9,725 nucleotides of DNA from Pseudomonadota bacterium (GCA_023388935.1 JAEWFG010000401.1:1-9725), one strand, 5' to 3'. Positions 1-6,162 are shown, counted from the stretch's first letter. The notes: generated from the sequence alone by a model not told the origin. Made by a program: numbers and translations.

Positions 1-93
1 AGATCGGTGAGGTGCTCGATGCCTTCTCAGCCGAGGAATGCGCAAACTACTTTCGGCACGCGGGATATGCGTCAACTTAAGTGACGAATGCTC
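1..93 (+). mobile_element. Right end of an IS630-family insertion sequence (partial)
   Basis: The window begins inside an insertion sequence. The first 80 bases encode the C-terminus of an IS630-type transposase and its stop. The element probably ends at about 93, just before a TA dinucleotide at 94-95, which fits the TA target duplication known for IS630 elements. The last bases, read inward on the minus strand, start GAGCATTCGTCAC and are the likely terminal inverted repeat. The other end is outside the window, so the repeat and duplication cannot be confirmed. The boundary is also supported because the neighbouring minus-strand protein looks like family sequence up to about codon 349 and unlike it afterwards. 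The family call is fairly sure; the exact end is inferred. Confidence 0.7.
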
Positions 94-1140
94 TAGCCGG
101 GCGCTGACCGTCCGTGCGATGGCCGCCGGAGCCTCATCGGGAATCGCGAAGCACGAGCTCGCGTTGATTTCGCAGAGGACGTAACTGTCGGCGCCGGCCG
201 CGTTGCGCGGTCCGTAGAGGAAGTCAGCGTCCCAGATGACCGGCAGCGACGGTTTGTCGATGGCAAGCAACTCCATCATCTGCGGCGTCCATTCGTCTTC
301 CATCAACCGCCGCAGCGTCTGGAACGGTGGTGCATCGGGACCGTGCATGATCCGCGGGCCCGGTTGAGCCTCAGGCGAGTCCGGTCCGTCCGGCGGCGGC
401 GGGATCAAGGCCTTTATCAGTTGATGGCCGAAGCCCGCGACCTTCGAGCCACTCATATAGCAACGGATCATTCCGTCGGGCAGGCGGGCTTGAAATGGCT
501 GATCGATGATGCAGCCGCCCCAGCCGAAATAGTGTTCGCATCGCGCGAGGAAGGCATCGAGCGGCATGTCCTCGGGAAGGCTGCCGCGCTGCGCATGGAG
601 CACGCGAACCGCGGTATCCGCGTTCGGCAGCGTCTCCACCTTCCAGACTCCCTGACCTCCGTTGCCCCGATTTTGCTTGAGGACGCGCGGGCTGCCGGCT
701 CGCAGGCGCGACGGAAATTCCGCCCGGAAGGCTGCAGCGGTGTCGTAGCGATGCGTGTCGGCGCCCCAACCCAGATGACGCGTTCGGTAGAGAACTTCCT
801 TGACGCCCATCTTCAGGATAACGTCGGGGTGCGCACTCACCCAGGGGCCTCGCGCTGCGACTTCACGCAGCAGGGCATCAAGCTCAGCACGTGTCTTGCC
901 TTGGTGGATCGGATCGACCCAGACAAGCACGCCGTCGACCGCGAGCAATTGTTCGCGGACTGCATCGGCGAAGCTTTCGTCGTAGATGGCCGGGCATGCA
1001 TCGATACCGGCGGCAGCGAGGGCTTCGAAGACGCGGACGAACCGGCTGTTTTGCGGGGTCGAGTCGCGAGCCATGGCGGCGTCGCCTCGCGAGAGGATAG
1101 CTAAGGAATGTCGGAGGGATGGTTGTCGTTCGGTGTCCAT
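1..1140 (-). CDS. Cj0069-family ATP-grasp-like protein, 3' end replaced by IS630
   Basis: This minus-strand frame starts with ATG at 1140, seven bases after GGAG, and stays open for 380 codons to the left edge, with no stop in the window. The N-terminus contains LAILSRGDAA (13-22) and VDGVLVWVDPIHQGKTR (68-84). VLKQNRGNGGQGVWKVE (153-169) looks like an ATP-grasp glycine-rich loop. WDADFLYGPR (303-312) and YVLCEINASS (320-329) carry the Asp, Glu324 and Asn326 expected for metal and ATP binding. I recognise the pattern as the family annotated 'Cj0069 family protein', about 350 residues, of unknown function. Residues 1-349 look native. From codon 350 the frame runs through the IS630 end, giving a basic, non-family tail of at least 31 residues. 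It may be a working protein with a foreign tail or a pseudogene. ATP-grasp chemistry is inferred from motifs only. Confidence 0.72.
   Translation of the reverse strand, partial: MDTERQPSLRHSLAILSRGDAAMARDSTPQNSRFVRVFEALAAAGIDACPAIYDESFADAVREQLLAVDGVLVWVDPIHQGKTRAELDALLREVAARGPWVSAHPDVILKMGVKEVLYRTRHLGWGADTHRYDTAAAFRAEFPSRLRAGSPRVLKQNRGNGGQGVWKVETLPNADTAVRVLHAQRGSLPEDMPLDAFLARCEHYFGWGGCIIDQPFQARLPDGMIRCYMSGSKVAGFGHQLIKALIPPPPDGPDSPEAQPGPRIMHGPDAPPFQTLRRLMEDEWTPQMMELLAIDKPSLPVIWDADFLYGPRNAAGADSYVLCEINASSCFAIPDEAPAAIARTVSARLEHSSLKLTHIPRAESSLRIPRLRRHRAPHRS
3..80 (+). CDS. IS630-family transposase, C-terminal 25 residues
   Basis: Only the end of this gene is in the window: 25 codons and a TAA stop at 78-80. 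The visible residues include the stretch ECANYFRHAGYAST just before the stop. An end of the form 'ECANYF..(S/A)GY' is characteristic of IS630-family DDE transposases in rhizobia. The catalytic DDE residues lie upstream, outside the window, so activity cannot be judged. In IS630 elements the enzyme catalyses cut-and-paste movement into TA sites. The frame is opposite to, and overlaps, the read-through part of the minus-strand gene that starts at 1140. Confidence 0.7.
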   Translation: MGEVLDAFSAEECANYFRHAGYAST

Positions 1141-1221
1141 GCGCAAGCTCCACGAATTGCGTGCTGCGCAGAGCTTGGACCGAAGTCTCACGGGGAGTCT
1201 GCCTTGTCCCCACCGAGGCGC

Positions 1222-1251
1222 ATTCTATGCGGGATCGTCCGGATGTCGCAA
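1222..1251 (-). promoter_or_regulatory. Candidate sigma-70 promoter for the Cj0069-family gene
   Basis: On the minus strand a -35 like TTGCGA (1251-1246) is followed after 18 bases by TAGAAT (1227-1222), five of six matches to the -10 consensus. Transcription would start near 1215 and give a leader of about 75 bases before the ATG at 1140. The position fits the only downstream gene on this strand. This comes from sequence inspection only. Confidence 0.4.
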
Positions 1252-1389
1252 GACGTGAAGGCGCTGCTTCCGCGCGCCGGATAGCGAGCCGCTGGAGAAG
1301 TTTCACACGATCGATTTCGTTCCATTAGGTCAGTGAAATCTTTGTGACGAGCCCAGATCGGCTTCGAGGGCTTCGCGGTCGCACGCGAG

Positions 1390-1418
1390 TTGACAGCTCA
1401 GTGCCTCGGGCTTCTATT
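1390..1418 (+). promoter_or_regulatory. Candidate sigma-70 promoter upstream of PepSY/DUF1259 pair
   Basis: A perfect -35 TTGACA (1390-1395) is followed after 17 bases by TCTATT (1413-1418), four of six matches to the -10 consensus. Transcription would start near 1425, leaving a leader of about 290 bases before the ATG at 1717. The second hairpin below would then sit at the very 5' end of the transcript. A nearer promoter cannot be excluded. Confidence 0.38.
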
Positions 1419-1447
1419 TGAGGCATCGGGGATGTGCGATCTCCCCG
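1402..1447 (+). repeat. Two tandem hairpins in the leader of the PepSY gene
   Basis: TGCCTC (1402-1407) pairs with GAGGCA (1420-1425) around a 12-base loop. Directly after it CGGGGA (1427-1432) pairs with TCCCCG (1442-1447) around a 9-base loop. Both stems are perfect 6-bp pairs separated by one base. No T-tract follows, so they are not standard terminators. The first overlaps the proposed -10, so it may mark an operator-like site rather than an RNA structure. Confidence 0.3.
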
Positions 1448-1716
1448 TGAGGCGACATGCCCAAGAATCGCGTCCTGATCACCAAGGGCGCAGCATGTCC
1501 AAATCATACATCCCGTTTCATTCGACAGATTGTCTCGACCGGCGAATGCGCCGGAGTTCGTTGGCATGCGCATCAACGAGCGCCTTTCTGCTGATCCGCA
1601 CTTCGTCGTCCCGGTGCCCACCAGTACCGTGCGCATTTCGATGCGCTCGGGTGGTTGTCGCCTGAACGGGCGAAACGGATTTTACCTGGGGCGGGGACAC
1701 GACTAGGAGAACGAGG

Positions 1717-1950
1717 ATGCGAATACAAACGATCTATCGAGCCGCTGTCTTGTTGGCGGCAACTGCAGCGCTGTCACCGGTTCATGCCCTGACCCAGGAA
1801 GAACTCGTCGCCAGGCTCCAGGCAGCTGGCTACTCGCAGGTCAGCGACATCAAGTCGACGGCCGAAGGCACGACCGTCAGGGCAGTGAAAAACGGCAAAG
1901 AAGTGCGGCTTGTCGTCGACAGCGGCGGCCAAATCAAAGAACGGAACTGA
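1717..1950 (+). CDS. Small exported PepSY-like protein
   Basis: A 77-residue protein with a good ribosome binding site (AGGAG at 1705-1709, seven bases before the ATG). Residues 1-24 form a signal peptide: basic start, hydrophobic core AAVLLAATAALS, and a likely cut after VHA. The mature part of about 53 residues has an opening helix (TQEELVARLQAAGY, 26-39) and then beta-like strands around TTVRAVKNGKEVRLVVDSGGQI (52-73). That helix followed by strands ending in 'V....G.I' is the pattern of a PepSY domain, here a short PepSY_2-type version. PepSY proteins are periplasmic or membrane-attached and some inhibit or sense other proteins; the role here is unknown. The DUF1259 gene follows after 16 bases with its own ribosome binding site, so the two are probably co-transcribed. 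The family assignment is moderately sure. Confidence 0.78.
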   Translation: MRIQTIYRAAVLLAATAALSPVHALTQEELVARLQAAGYSQVSDIKSTAEGTTVRAVKNGKEVRLVVDSGGQIKERN

Positions 1951-1966
1951 GGTTTAGGAGCGTGCG

Positions 1967-2878
1967 ATGAGAAGAACAATTTGGACCTGGATCGGAATCG
2001 CCGTTTGCCTACTCGGATTACCATCTGAGGCGTTCGTCTCGACAGCCCACGCGCAGGATATCGACTGGCAGAAGGTCGACGAGACGTTAGGCCGCAAGCC
2101 GGCCGTTTCCGCCGACGTGCATCGTTACGGCTTCCCGCGGACTGATCTCTCAGTGACGTTGGACGGTGTAACGATCAAGCCGGCTTTGGCATTGGGCGGT
2201 TGGGTCGCGTTCAAGCCGGCCCATGGCGGCGCGATGATCATGGGCGACCTCGTCCTGATGGAAACCGAGATCGATCCGGTAATGACGAAGATGATTGCGA
2301 GCGGGCTTCAGATCACTGCCGTCCACAATCATCTGCTGCGCGCCAGTCCGGCGACATTCTACATGCATGTCGCCGGTCACGGCGATCCCGTCATATTGGC
2401 TTCGGCCATCCACGATTCACTTGCCGAAAGCAAGACGCCGCTGACCGCTGCCGCGCCCCCCGGTTCGCCGCCCGCGGTCGATCTCGACACGGCACAGCTC
2501 GATCAGATCATGGGCGTCAAGGGACAGGTCAATGGCGGCGTCTACGCGTTCACCGTGCCGCGCCGAGATCCCATCAGCGAAGGCGGCATGCCGTTGAATC
2601 CGGTCGGACCAATGGGCGTTGCGACCGGCATCAACTTTCAGCCCACCGGCGGCGGCAAGGCCGCCATCACCGGCGATTTCGTTCTGTTGGGCGAAGAGGT
2701 GAACCCGGTGATTGCGGAGCTACGCGCGAACGGCATCGAAGTGACCGCACTGCACAGTCACATGCTGGACGAGCAGCCGCGGCTATTCTTCATGCATTTC
2801 TGGGCCAATGACGACGCGGTCAAACTCGCCAAGGGTCTGCGCGCGGCGCTCGACAAGACCGCGAGCGCGAAGGGCTGA
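1967..2878 (+). CDS. Exported protein with two DUF1259 (LppY/LpqO-type) domains
   Basis: A 303-residue protein; ATG at 1967 lies six bases after AGGAG (1956-1960). Residues 1-29 are a signal peptide ending in AHA before Gln30, so the mature protein is probably periplasmic. The body is an internal duplication: residues about 32-152 and 171-295 align with each other. Each half has GD-LVL or GD-FVLL (93 and 236), then A(V/L)H(N/S)H(L/M)L (118-124 and 261-267) and F(Y/F)MH (131-134 and 274-277), keeping its histidines. A Pro/Ala-rich linker (about 160-170) joins the halves. This matches DUF1259, the family of mycobacterial LppY and LpqO, whose function is not established. The conserved histidines suggest metal or ligand binding, which is inference. 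It probably forms an operon with the PepSY gene 16 bases upstream. Confidence 0.88.
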   Translation: MRRTIWTWIGIAVCLLGLPSEAFVSTAHAQDIDWQKVDETLGRKPAVSADVHRYGFPRTDLSVTLDGVTIKPALALGGWVAFKPAHGGAMIMGDLVLMETEIDPVMTKMIASGLQITAVHNHLLRASPATFYMHVAGHGDPVILASAIHDSLAESKTPLTAAAPPGSPPAVDLDTAQLDQIMGVKGQVNGGVYAFTVPRRDPISEGGMPLNPVGPMGVATGINFQPTGGGKAAITGDFVLLGEEVNPVIAELRANGIEVTALHSHMLDEQPRLFFMHFWANDDAVKLAKGLRAALDKTASAKG

Positions 2879-2912
2879 CCGTCGAAGCAGCGGGCGCGGG
2901 TCCGCTAGTCAT

Positions 2913-2929
2913 CACGAAATGATTTCGTG
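2913..2929 (+). terminator. Hairpin downstream of the DUF1259 gene, possible terminator
   Basis: CACGAAA (2913-2919) and TTTCGTG (2923-2929) form a perfect 7-bp stem with a 3-base loop, 35 bases after the stop codon. No T-run follows, so Rho-independent termination is uncertain. It could instead protect the 3' end of the message or be part of the palindromic repeat cluster that follows. Confidence 0.35.
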
Positions 2930-2984
2930 CAGGCCCGTCCACCCGAGGGCTATCGCATATGACGGTCGAGAGGCTGCCGACCCT

Positions 2985-3080
2985 GCTCGGCCTGCATGGT
3001 TCGAGACGCCCCGCTTTGGCGGGCTCCTCACCATGAGGGTTTGACATCTGGCCGCGAAACGCGACCTCATCCCGAGCAAT
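2985..3080. repeat. Bradyrhizobium-type dispersed palindromic repeat (degenerate copy)
   Basis: The block has the pattern GGTTCGAGACGC, a small hairpin (CCCGC 3010-3014 pairing with GCGGG 3019-3023), CTCCTCACCATGAGGG, and then GACCTCATCC about 25 bases later. I recognise this as a repeat found between genes in many Bradyrhizobium genomes. Some positions differ from the form I remember, so this is probably an old copy. The inner CCTCA and TGAGG also pair. It encodes no protein. The repeat class is from memory and its limits are approximate. Confidence 0.5.
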
Positions 3081-3120
3081 GACGATGTGGAAGCAGCGAA
3101 CGACACACTCCCATCTCCTG

Positions 3121-3169
3121 CCCCGGACGCAGCGCAGCGCCACTTCGGCGGTGCGCTGCAGAGCCGGGG
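3121..3169. repeat. Long imperfect hairpin, REP-like intergenic repeat
   Basis: CCCCGG (3121-3126) pairs with CCGGGG (3164-3169), GCAGCGCA (3129-3136) with TGCGCTGC (3152-3159), and an inner CGCC with GGCG, leaving a loop near ACTTC. About 30 bases downstream, GCGTCCGGG (3198-3206) is complementary to CCCGGACGC (3122-3130), so the left arm can pair with either partner. 'Cggctctgc...gcgtccgggacacga' elements are common between Bradyrhizobium genes. It stands between two gene blocks and shows no coding signal. Confidence 0.5.
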
Positions 3170-3240
3170 CCTATGTCTCCGAGAGCATCGTTGCAGCGCG
3201 TCCGGGACACGACAGGGCGAGCGCTATCGGTGATGAGAGT

Positions 3241-3268
3241 TGGCGGCGCCGACTCAGCCGAGTCGCCA
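3241..3268. repeat. Short palindrome with a 5-base bulge
   Basis: TGGCG (3241-3245) plus GACTC (3251-3255) pair with GAGTCGCCA (3260-3268), sharing the central G, with GCGCC (3246-3250) bulged out or self-pairing and a loop of about four bases. It lies just after the REP-like hairpin and may be part of the same repeat block. Function unknown. Confidence 0.3.
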
Positions 3269-3448
3269 CCCCGTTACCGCGACCAAGTCAGGGCGCTCTG
3301 CCTATTGCAAAATTTGAGGTTGTGGATGGATCTCCGCACGAGGGTATCGCAGTAGGCTTGTGCGTGTCTTCCGAGCCACGATTGTGCCGCCTATGCAACA
3401 CTCACGGCAGATTTAACCCCCGTCACCGGTCGTTCGCATCGCCGCCGC
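3269..3448. other. Intergenic, nothing recognised
   Basis: This stretch lies between the palindromic repeats and the ilvD leader. The frames crossing it are short, of low-complexity composition and without ribosome binding sites. I see no tRNA, small-RNA signature or clear hairpin. The promoter of ilvD should lie at its right end or just after it. The best guess is TTTTTG (3449-3454) and TAAAAT (3473-3478) with an 18-base spacer, which is weak. Confidence 0.3.
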
Positions 3449-3467
3449 TTTTTGGCCACACCCGAAC

Positions 3468-3567
3468 ATGAGTAAAATCACTCTGATGTTTTAACGGCAT
3501 CGGCATCGGCGGTCCTCGACGGCGACGGGAAATCCCAAGGTCGATTCAAATCTTGGGTTTGATTTTT
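3468..3567 (+). promoter_or_regulatory. ilvD leader: mini-ORF and terminator-like hairpin
   Basis: An 8-codon frame, MSKITLMF then TAA (3468-3494), includes Ile and Leu codons. Forty bases later CCCAAG (3534-3539) pairs with CTTGGG (3552-3557) around a 12-base loop, followed by TTTGATTTTT (3558-3567), as in a Rho-independent terminator. This hairpin sits 38 bases before the ilvD start, inside any plausible leader. A terminator directly before a branched-chain amino acid gene suggests attenuation. However, the frame has only one Ile and one Leu, no Val and no evident ribosome binding site, so the leader-peptide reading is speculative. The hairpin could also simply end upstream transcription. 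Confidence 0.35.
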
Positions 3568-3605
3568 CGGGTCTGAAAGGAGTTGGCCGGGGAAACTGGT
3601 TAGCG

Positions 3606-5330
3606 ATGGACGCGAAGACCGACATCAAGCAGAGGCTGCCGAGCCGTCACGTGACGGAGGGCCCTGCGCGCGCGCCGCATCGGTCGTACTTCTACGCCAT
3701 GGGTCTGACCACCGAGCAGATCCACCAGCCCTTCGTCGGCGTCGCCTCCTGCTGGAATGAGGCCGCACCCTGCAATATTGCCCTGATGCGACAGGCGCAG
3801 GTGGTGAAGAAGGGCGTGGCGTCGGCCGGCGGCACGCCGCGAGAATTCTGCACCATCACCGTCACCGACGGCATCGCCATGGGCCATGACGGCATGCGCT
3901 CCTCGCTGCCGTCGCGCGAATGTATCGCCGATTCCGTCGAGTTGACCGTTCGCGGCCACGCCTATGACGCCCTGGTTGGCCTTGCCGGTTGCGACAAGTC
4001 GCTGCCGGGCATGATGATGGCGATGGTCCGCCTCAACGTGCCCTCGATCTTCATCTATGGCGGCTCGATCCTGCCCGGCAATTTCCGCGGGCAGCAGGTC
4101 ACCGTGCAGGACATGTTCGAGGCCGTCGGCAAGCACTCGGTCGGCGCCATGTCGGACGAGGACCTCGACGAGATCGAGCGCGTGGCGTGCCCCTCGGCGG
4201 GCGCCTGCGGCGCGCAGTTCACCGCCAACACTATGGCGACCGTTTCCGAGGCGATCGGGCTGGCGCTGCCTTACTCGGCCGGTGCCCCGGCACCGTACGA
4301 AATCCGCGACGCCTTCTGCATGACCGCGGGCGAGAAGGTGATGGACCTGATCGCCCAAAACATCCGGCCGCGCGACATCGTCACCCGCAAGGCGCTGGAG
4401 AATGCGGCTGCCGTGGTCGCGGCTTCCGGCGGCTCGACCAATGCTGCGCTGCACCTGCCGGCGATCGCGCACGAATGCGGCATCAAGTTCGACCTGTTCG
4501 ACGTCGCCGAAATCTTCAAAAAGACACCTTATGTCGCGGATTTGAAGCCGGGCGGCCGTTATGTCGCCAAAGACATGTTTGAAGTTGGTGGCATCCCGCT
4601 TCTGATGAAGACGCTGCTCGACAACGGATTTCTCCACGGCGACTGCATTACGGTCACCGGTCGAACGATCGCCGAAAACCTCAAGAGCGTGAAGTGGAAT
4701 CCGCACCAGGACGTGGTGCACCCGGCGGACAAGCCGATCACCGTCACGGGCGGTGTGGTGGGTCTGCGGGGCAATTTGGCGCCAGAAGGTGCGATCGTGA
4801 AAGTCGCGGGAATGTCCAACCTCAGGTTTACCGGTCCGGCCAGGTGCTTCGACCGGGAGGAGGATGCTTTCGACGCGGTCCACAAGCGCACCTACAAGGA
4901 AGGCGAAGTCATCGTGATCCGCTACGAGGGGCCGAAGGGCGGCCCCGGCATGCGGGAAATGCTCCAGACCACTGCGGCTCTGACCGGTCAGGGCATGGGT
5001 GGCAAGATCGCGCTCATCACCGACGGTCGCTTCTCCGGCGCCACCCGCGGCTTCTGCATCGGCCATGTCGGGCCTGAGGCGGCGGTCGGCGGCCCGATCG
5101 GGTTGCTGGAGGATGGCGACGTCATCGAGATCGACGCGGTCGCCGGGACTCTTAACGTAAAATTGAGCGACGACGAGCTCGCTCAGCGCAAGACCAAATG
5201 GAGCCCCCGCGCGACTAACCACACGTCGGGAGCACTCTGGAAATATGCTCAGCAGGTTGGACCGGCGGTCGGGGGGGCAGTAACCCATCCGGGCGGCGCG
5301 CATGAGAAGCAGTGCTATGCGGACATCTAA
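3606..5330 (+). CDS. ilvD: Dihydroxy-acid dehydratase IlvD
   Basis: A 574-residue cytoplasmic enzyme that dehydrates 2,3-dihydroxy-isovalerate and 2,3-dihydroxy-3-methylvalerate to the 2-keto acids leading to valine, leucine and isoleucine. The length is typical. Likely Fe-S ligands are Cys56 (in PCN), Cys129 (in GCDKSLPGMM) and Cys201 (in ACGAQ), spaced as in this family. Lys131 is the residue carbamylated for magnesium binding in studied members. SGGSTNAALHLPAIA (274-288) is the family signature, and Ser477 in TDGRFSG is the expected catalytic base. Cofactor type, [2Fe-2S] or [4Fe-4S], cannot be read from the sequence. The ATG at 3606 is chosen because the protein begins as rhizobial IlvD does, although the strongest purine-rich stretch (AAAGGAG, 3576-3582) is too far upstream and only GGGGAA (3589-3594) is close. 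The next gene starts within its last codons. Confidence 0.97.
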   Translation: MDAKTDIKQRLPSRHVTEGPARAPHRSYFYAMGLTTEQIHQPFVGVASCWNEAAPCNIALMRQAQVVKKGVASAGGTPREFCTITVTDGIAMGHDGMRSSLPSRECIADSVELTVRGHAYDALVGLAGCDKSLPGMMMAMVRLNVPSIFIYGGSILPGNFRGQQVTVQDMFEAVGKHSVGAMSDEDLDEIERVACPSAGACGAQFTANTMATVSEAIGLALPYSAGAPAPYEIRDAFCMTAGEKVMDLIAQNIRPRDIVTRKALENAAAVVAASGGSTNAALHLPAIAHECGIKFDLFDVAEIFKKTPYVADLKPGGRYVAKDMFEVGGIPLLMKTLLDNGFLHGDCITVTGRTIAENLKSVKWNPHQDVVHPADKPITVTGGVVGLRGNLAPEGAIVKVAGMSNLRFTGPARCFDREEDAFDAVHKRTYKEGEVIVIRYEGPKGGPGMREMLQTTAALTGQGMGGKIALITDGRFSGATRGFCIGHVGPEAAVGGPIGLLEDGDVIEIDAVAGTLNVKLSDDELAQRKTKWSPRATNHTSGALWKYAQQVGPAVGGAVTHPGGAHEKQCYADI

Positions 5331-6135
5331 GCGTGCAATAGTTGCGTTTGCGTTGGGAGCAGTTGCGCTGGCCGCGCCGGCGCTAGCCTTCGACGGTGCA
5401 CCGGTCAACAAGGATGCGACCATTCCGGTGGTGACCACCTTGCCGGGCGCGGCGGGTACAGTGCGCAGCAAGGTGCCGCCGGCGACCCCGGAAACCTCGC
5501 TCACCGCACTGCAATATGCCGCTGAAGGCGGCCATCCGATCGCGCAGTGGAAGCTTGGCCGCATGTACGCCAATGGCGACGGCGTCGCCCAGGACGATGT
5601 GCGCGCATTTGAATATTTCAACCAGATCGCCAACGCGCATGCCGAGGACAGTCCGTCGGCGCCGCAGGCGCAAATCGTGGCCAACGCCTTCGTCGCGCTC
5701 GGCCGCTACTATCTCAGCGGCATCCCGAATTCGAAGGTCAAGCCGGATCCGGACCGGGCGCGCGAGATGTTCTCCTACGCGGCCTCCTATTTCGGCAATG
5801 CGGATGCGCAGTACGATCTCGCCCGGCTGTACCTGAAGACGCCGGACGCCTCGCGCGAGGATTTCCGCTATGGCGCGCGCTGGCTCGGCCTCGCCGCGCA
5901 GAAGGGCCAGCACGAAGCGCAGGCGCTGCTCGGCCAGATGTTGTTCAATGGCGACCGTCTGCCGCGGCAGGCCGCGCGCGGCCTGATGTGGCTGACCTTG
6001 GCGCGCGACAGCGCCGGTCCCGACGAGACCTGGATCAAGGAAAGCTACAACCGGGCCTTCGCAAAAGCCTCCGACGACGATCGCGCCATGTGCCTGCAAA
6101 TGCTCGAGCAATGGGTGCAGGGCCGCCGCGAGTGA
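5302..6135 (+). CDS. exoR: Periplasmic Sel1-repeat protein, ExoR-like
   Basis: A 277-residue exported protein. A signal peptide covers about residues 7-29 (RTSKRAIVAFALGAVALAAPALA, cut before FDG). Sel1-like helical repeats follow, for example AAEGGHPIAQWKLGRMYANGDGV (73-95), ASYFGNADAQYDLARLYL (161-178) and AAQKGQHEAQALLGQMLFNGD (198-218). Layout, length and spacing match Sinorhizobium ExoR, a periplasmic repressor of the ExoS(ChvG)-ChvI two-component system controlling exopolysaccharide, motility and symbiosis. The Sel1 call is firm; orthology to ExoR is inferred. Two in-frame starts exist: 5302, which overlaps ilvD by 29 bases and has no ribosome binding site, and 5317, which has AGAAG six bases upstream and directly begins the signal peptide. 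I prefer 5317. Either overlap implies co-transcription and probably coupled translation with ilvD. Confidence 0.87.
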   Translation: MRSSAMRTSKRAIVAFALGAVALAAPALAFDGAPVNKDATIPVVTTLPGAAGTVRSKVPPATPETSLTALQYAAEGGHPIAQWKLGRMYANGDGVAQDDVRAFEYFNQIANAHAEDSPSAPQAQIVANAFVALGRYYLSGIPNSKVKPDPDRAREMFSYAASYFGNADAQYDLARLYLKTPDASREDFRYGARWLGLAAQKGQHEAQALLGQMLFNGDRLPRQAARGLMWLTLARDSAGPDETWIKESYNRAFAKASDDDRAMCLQMLEQWVQGRRE

Positions 6136-6141
6136 TCGGCT

Positions 6142-6162
6142 GAGGCGGTCTCACGCCGCCTC
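6142..6162. terminator. Hairpin at the convergent end of the ExoR-like gene and xthA
   Basis: GAGGCGG (6142-6148) pairs perfectly with CCGCCTC (6156-6162) around a 7-base loop. It spans the 15-base gap and the last codons of xthA, so it could act in both directions. There is no T-tract on either strand, so termination is plausible but not shown. Confidence 0.35.

Larger units (their letters stand above)
1141..1716. other. Intergenic stretch between divergent genes, no convincing gene
   Basis: This stretch separates the Cj0069-family gene from the PepSY/DUF1259 pair. Besides the promoter candidates on each strand and the tandem hairpins listed separately, it holds only short frames. The two best are plus-strand 1457-1594 (45 codons, ATG preceded by GAGG at close spacing) and 1566-1706 (46 codons, stop touching the ribosome binding site of the next gene). 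They are in different frames and together could be a decayed small gene. I do not recognise either, and their composition gives no clear coding signal. Confidence 0.4.

Noticed and set aside
343..1104. Plus-strand 253-codon frame over the Cj0069-family gene
   Set aside because: The minus strand here encodes a protein with clear family motifs and a good ribosome binding site. The plus-strand product is a low-quality shadow.
1302..1323. GGAAC box on the minus strand as a general stress (EcfG) promoter
   Set aside because: The -35-like GGAAC is present, but no CGTT-type -10 follows at 16-17 bases.
1325..1636. Minus-strand 103-codon frame in the intergenic region
   Set aside because: No ribosome binding site, no recognised motif and a composition like random reading of GC-rich DNA.
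3079..3471. Plus-strand 130-codon frame between the DUF1259 gene and ilvD
   Set aside because: It runs through the palindromic repeats, lacks a ribosome binding site and has no recognisable domain.
3600..5684. Minus-strand open frame of 694 codons antisense to ilvD and the ExoR-like gene
   Set aside because: It lies opposite two well-supported genes. Long antisense frames are expected in GC-rich coding DNA with few A/T third positions. Its protein is rich in Arg, His, Gly, Ala and Asp and matches no family I know.
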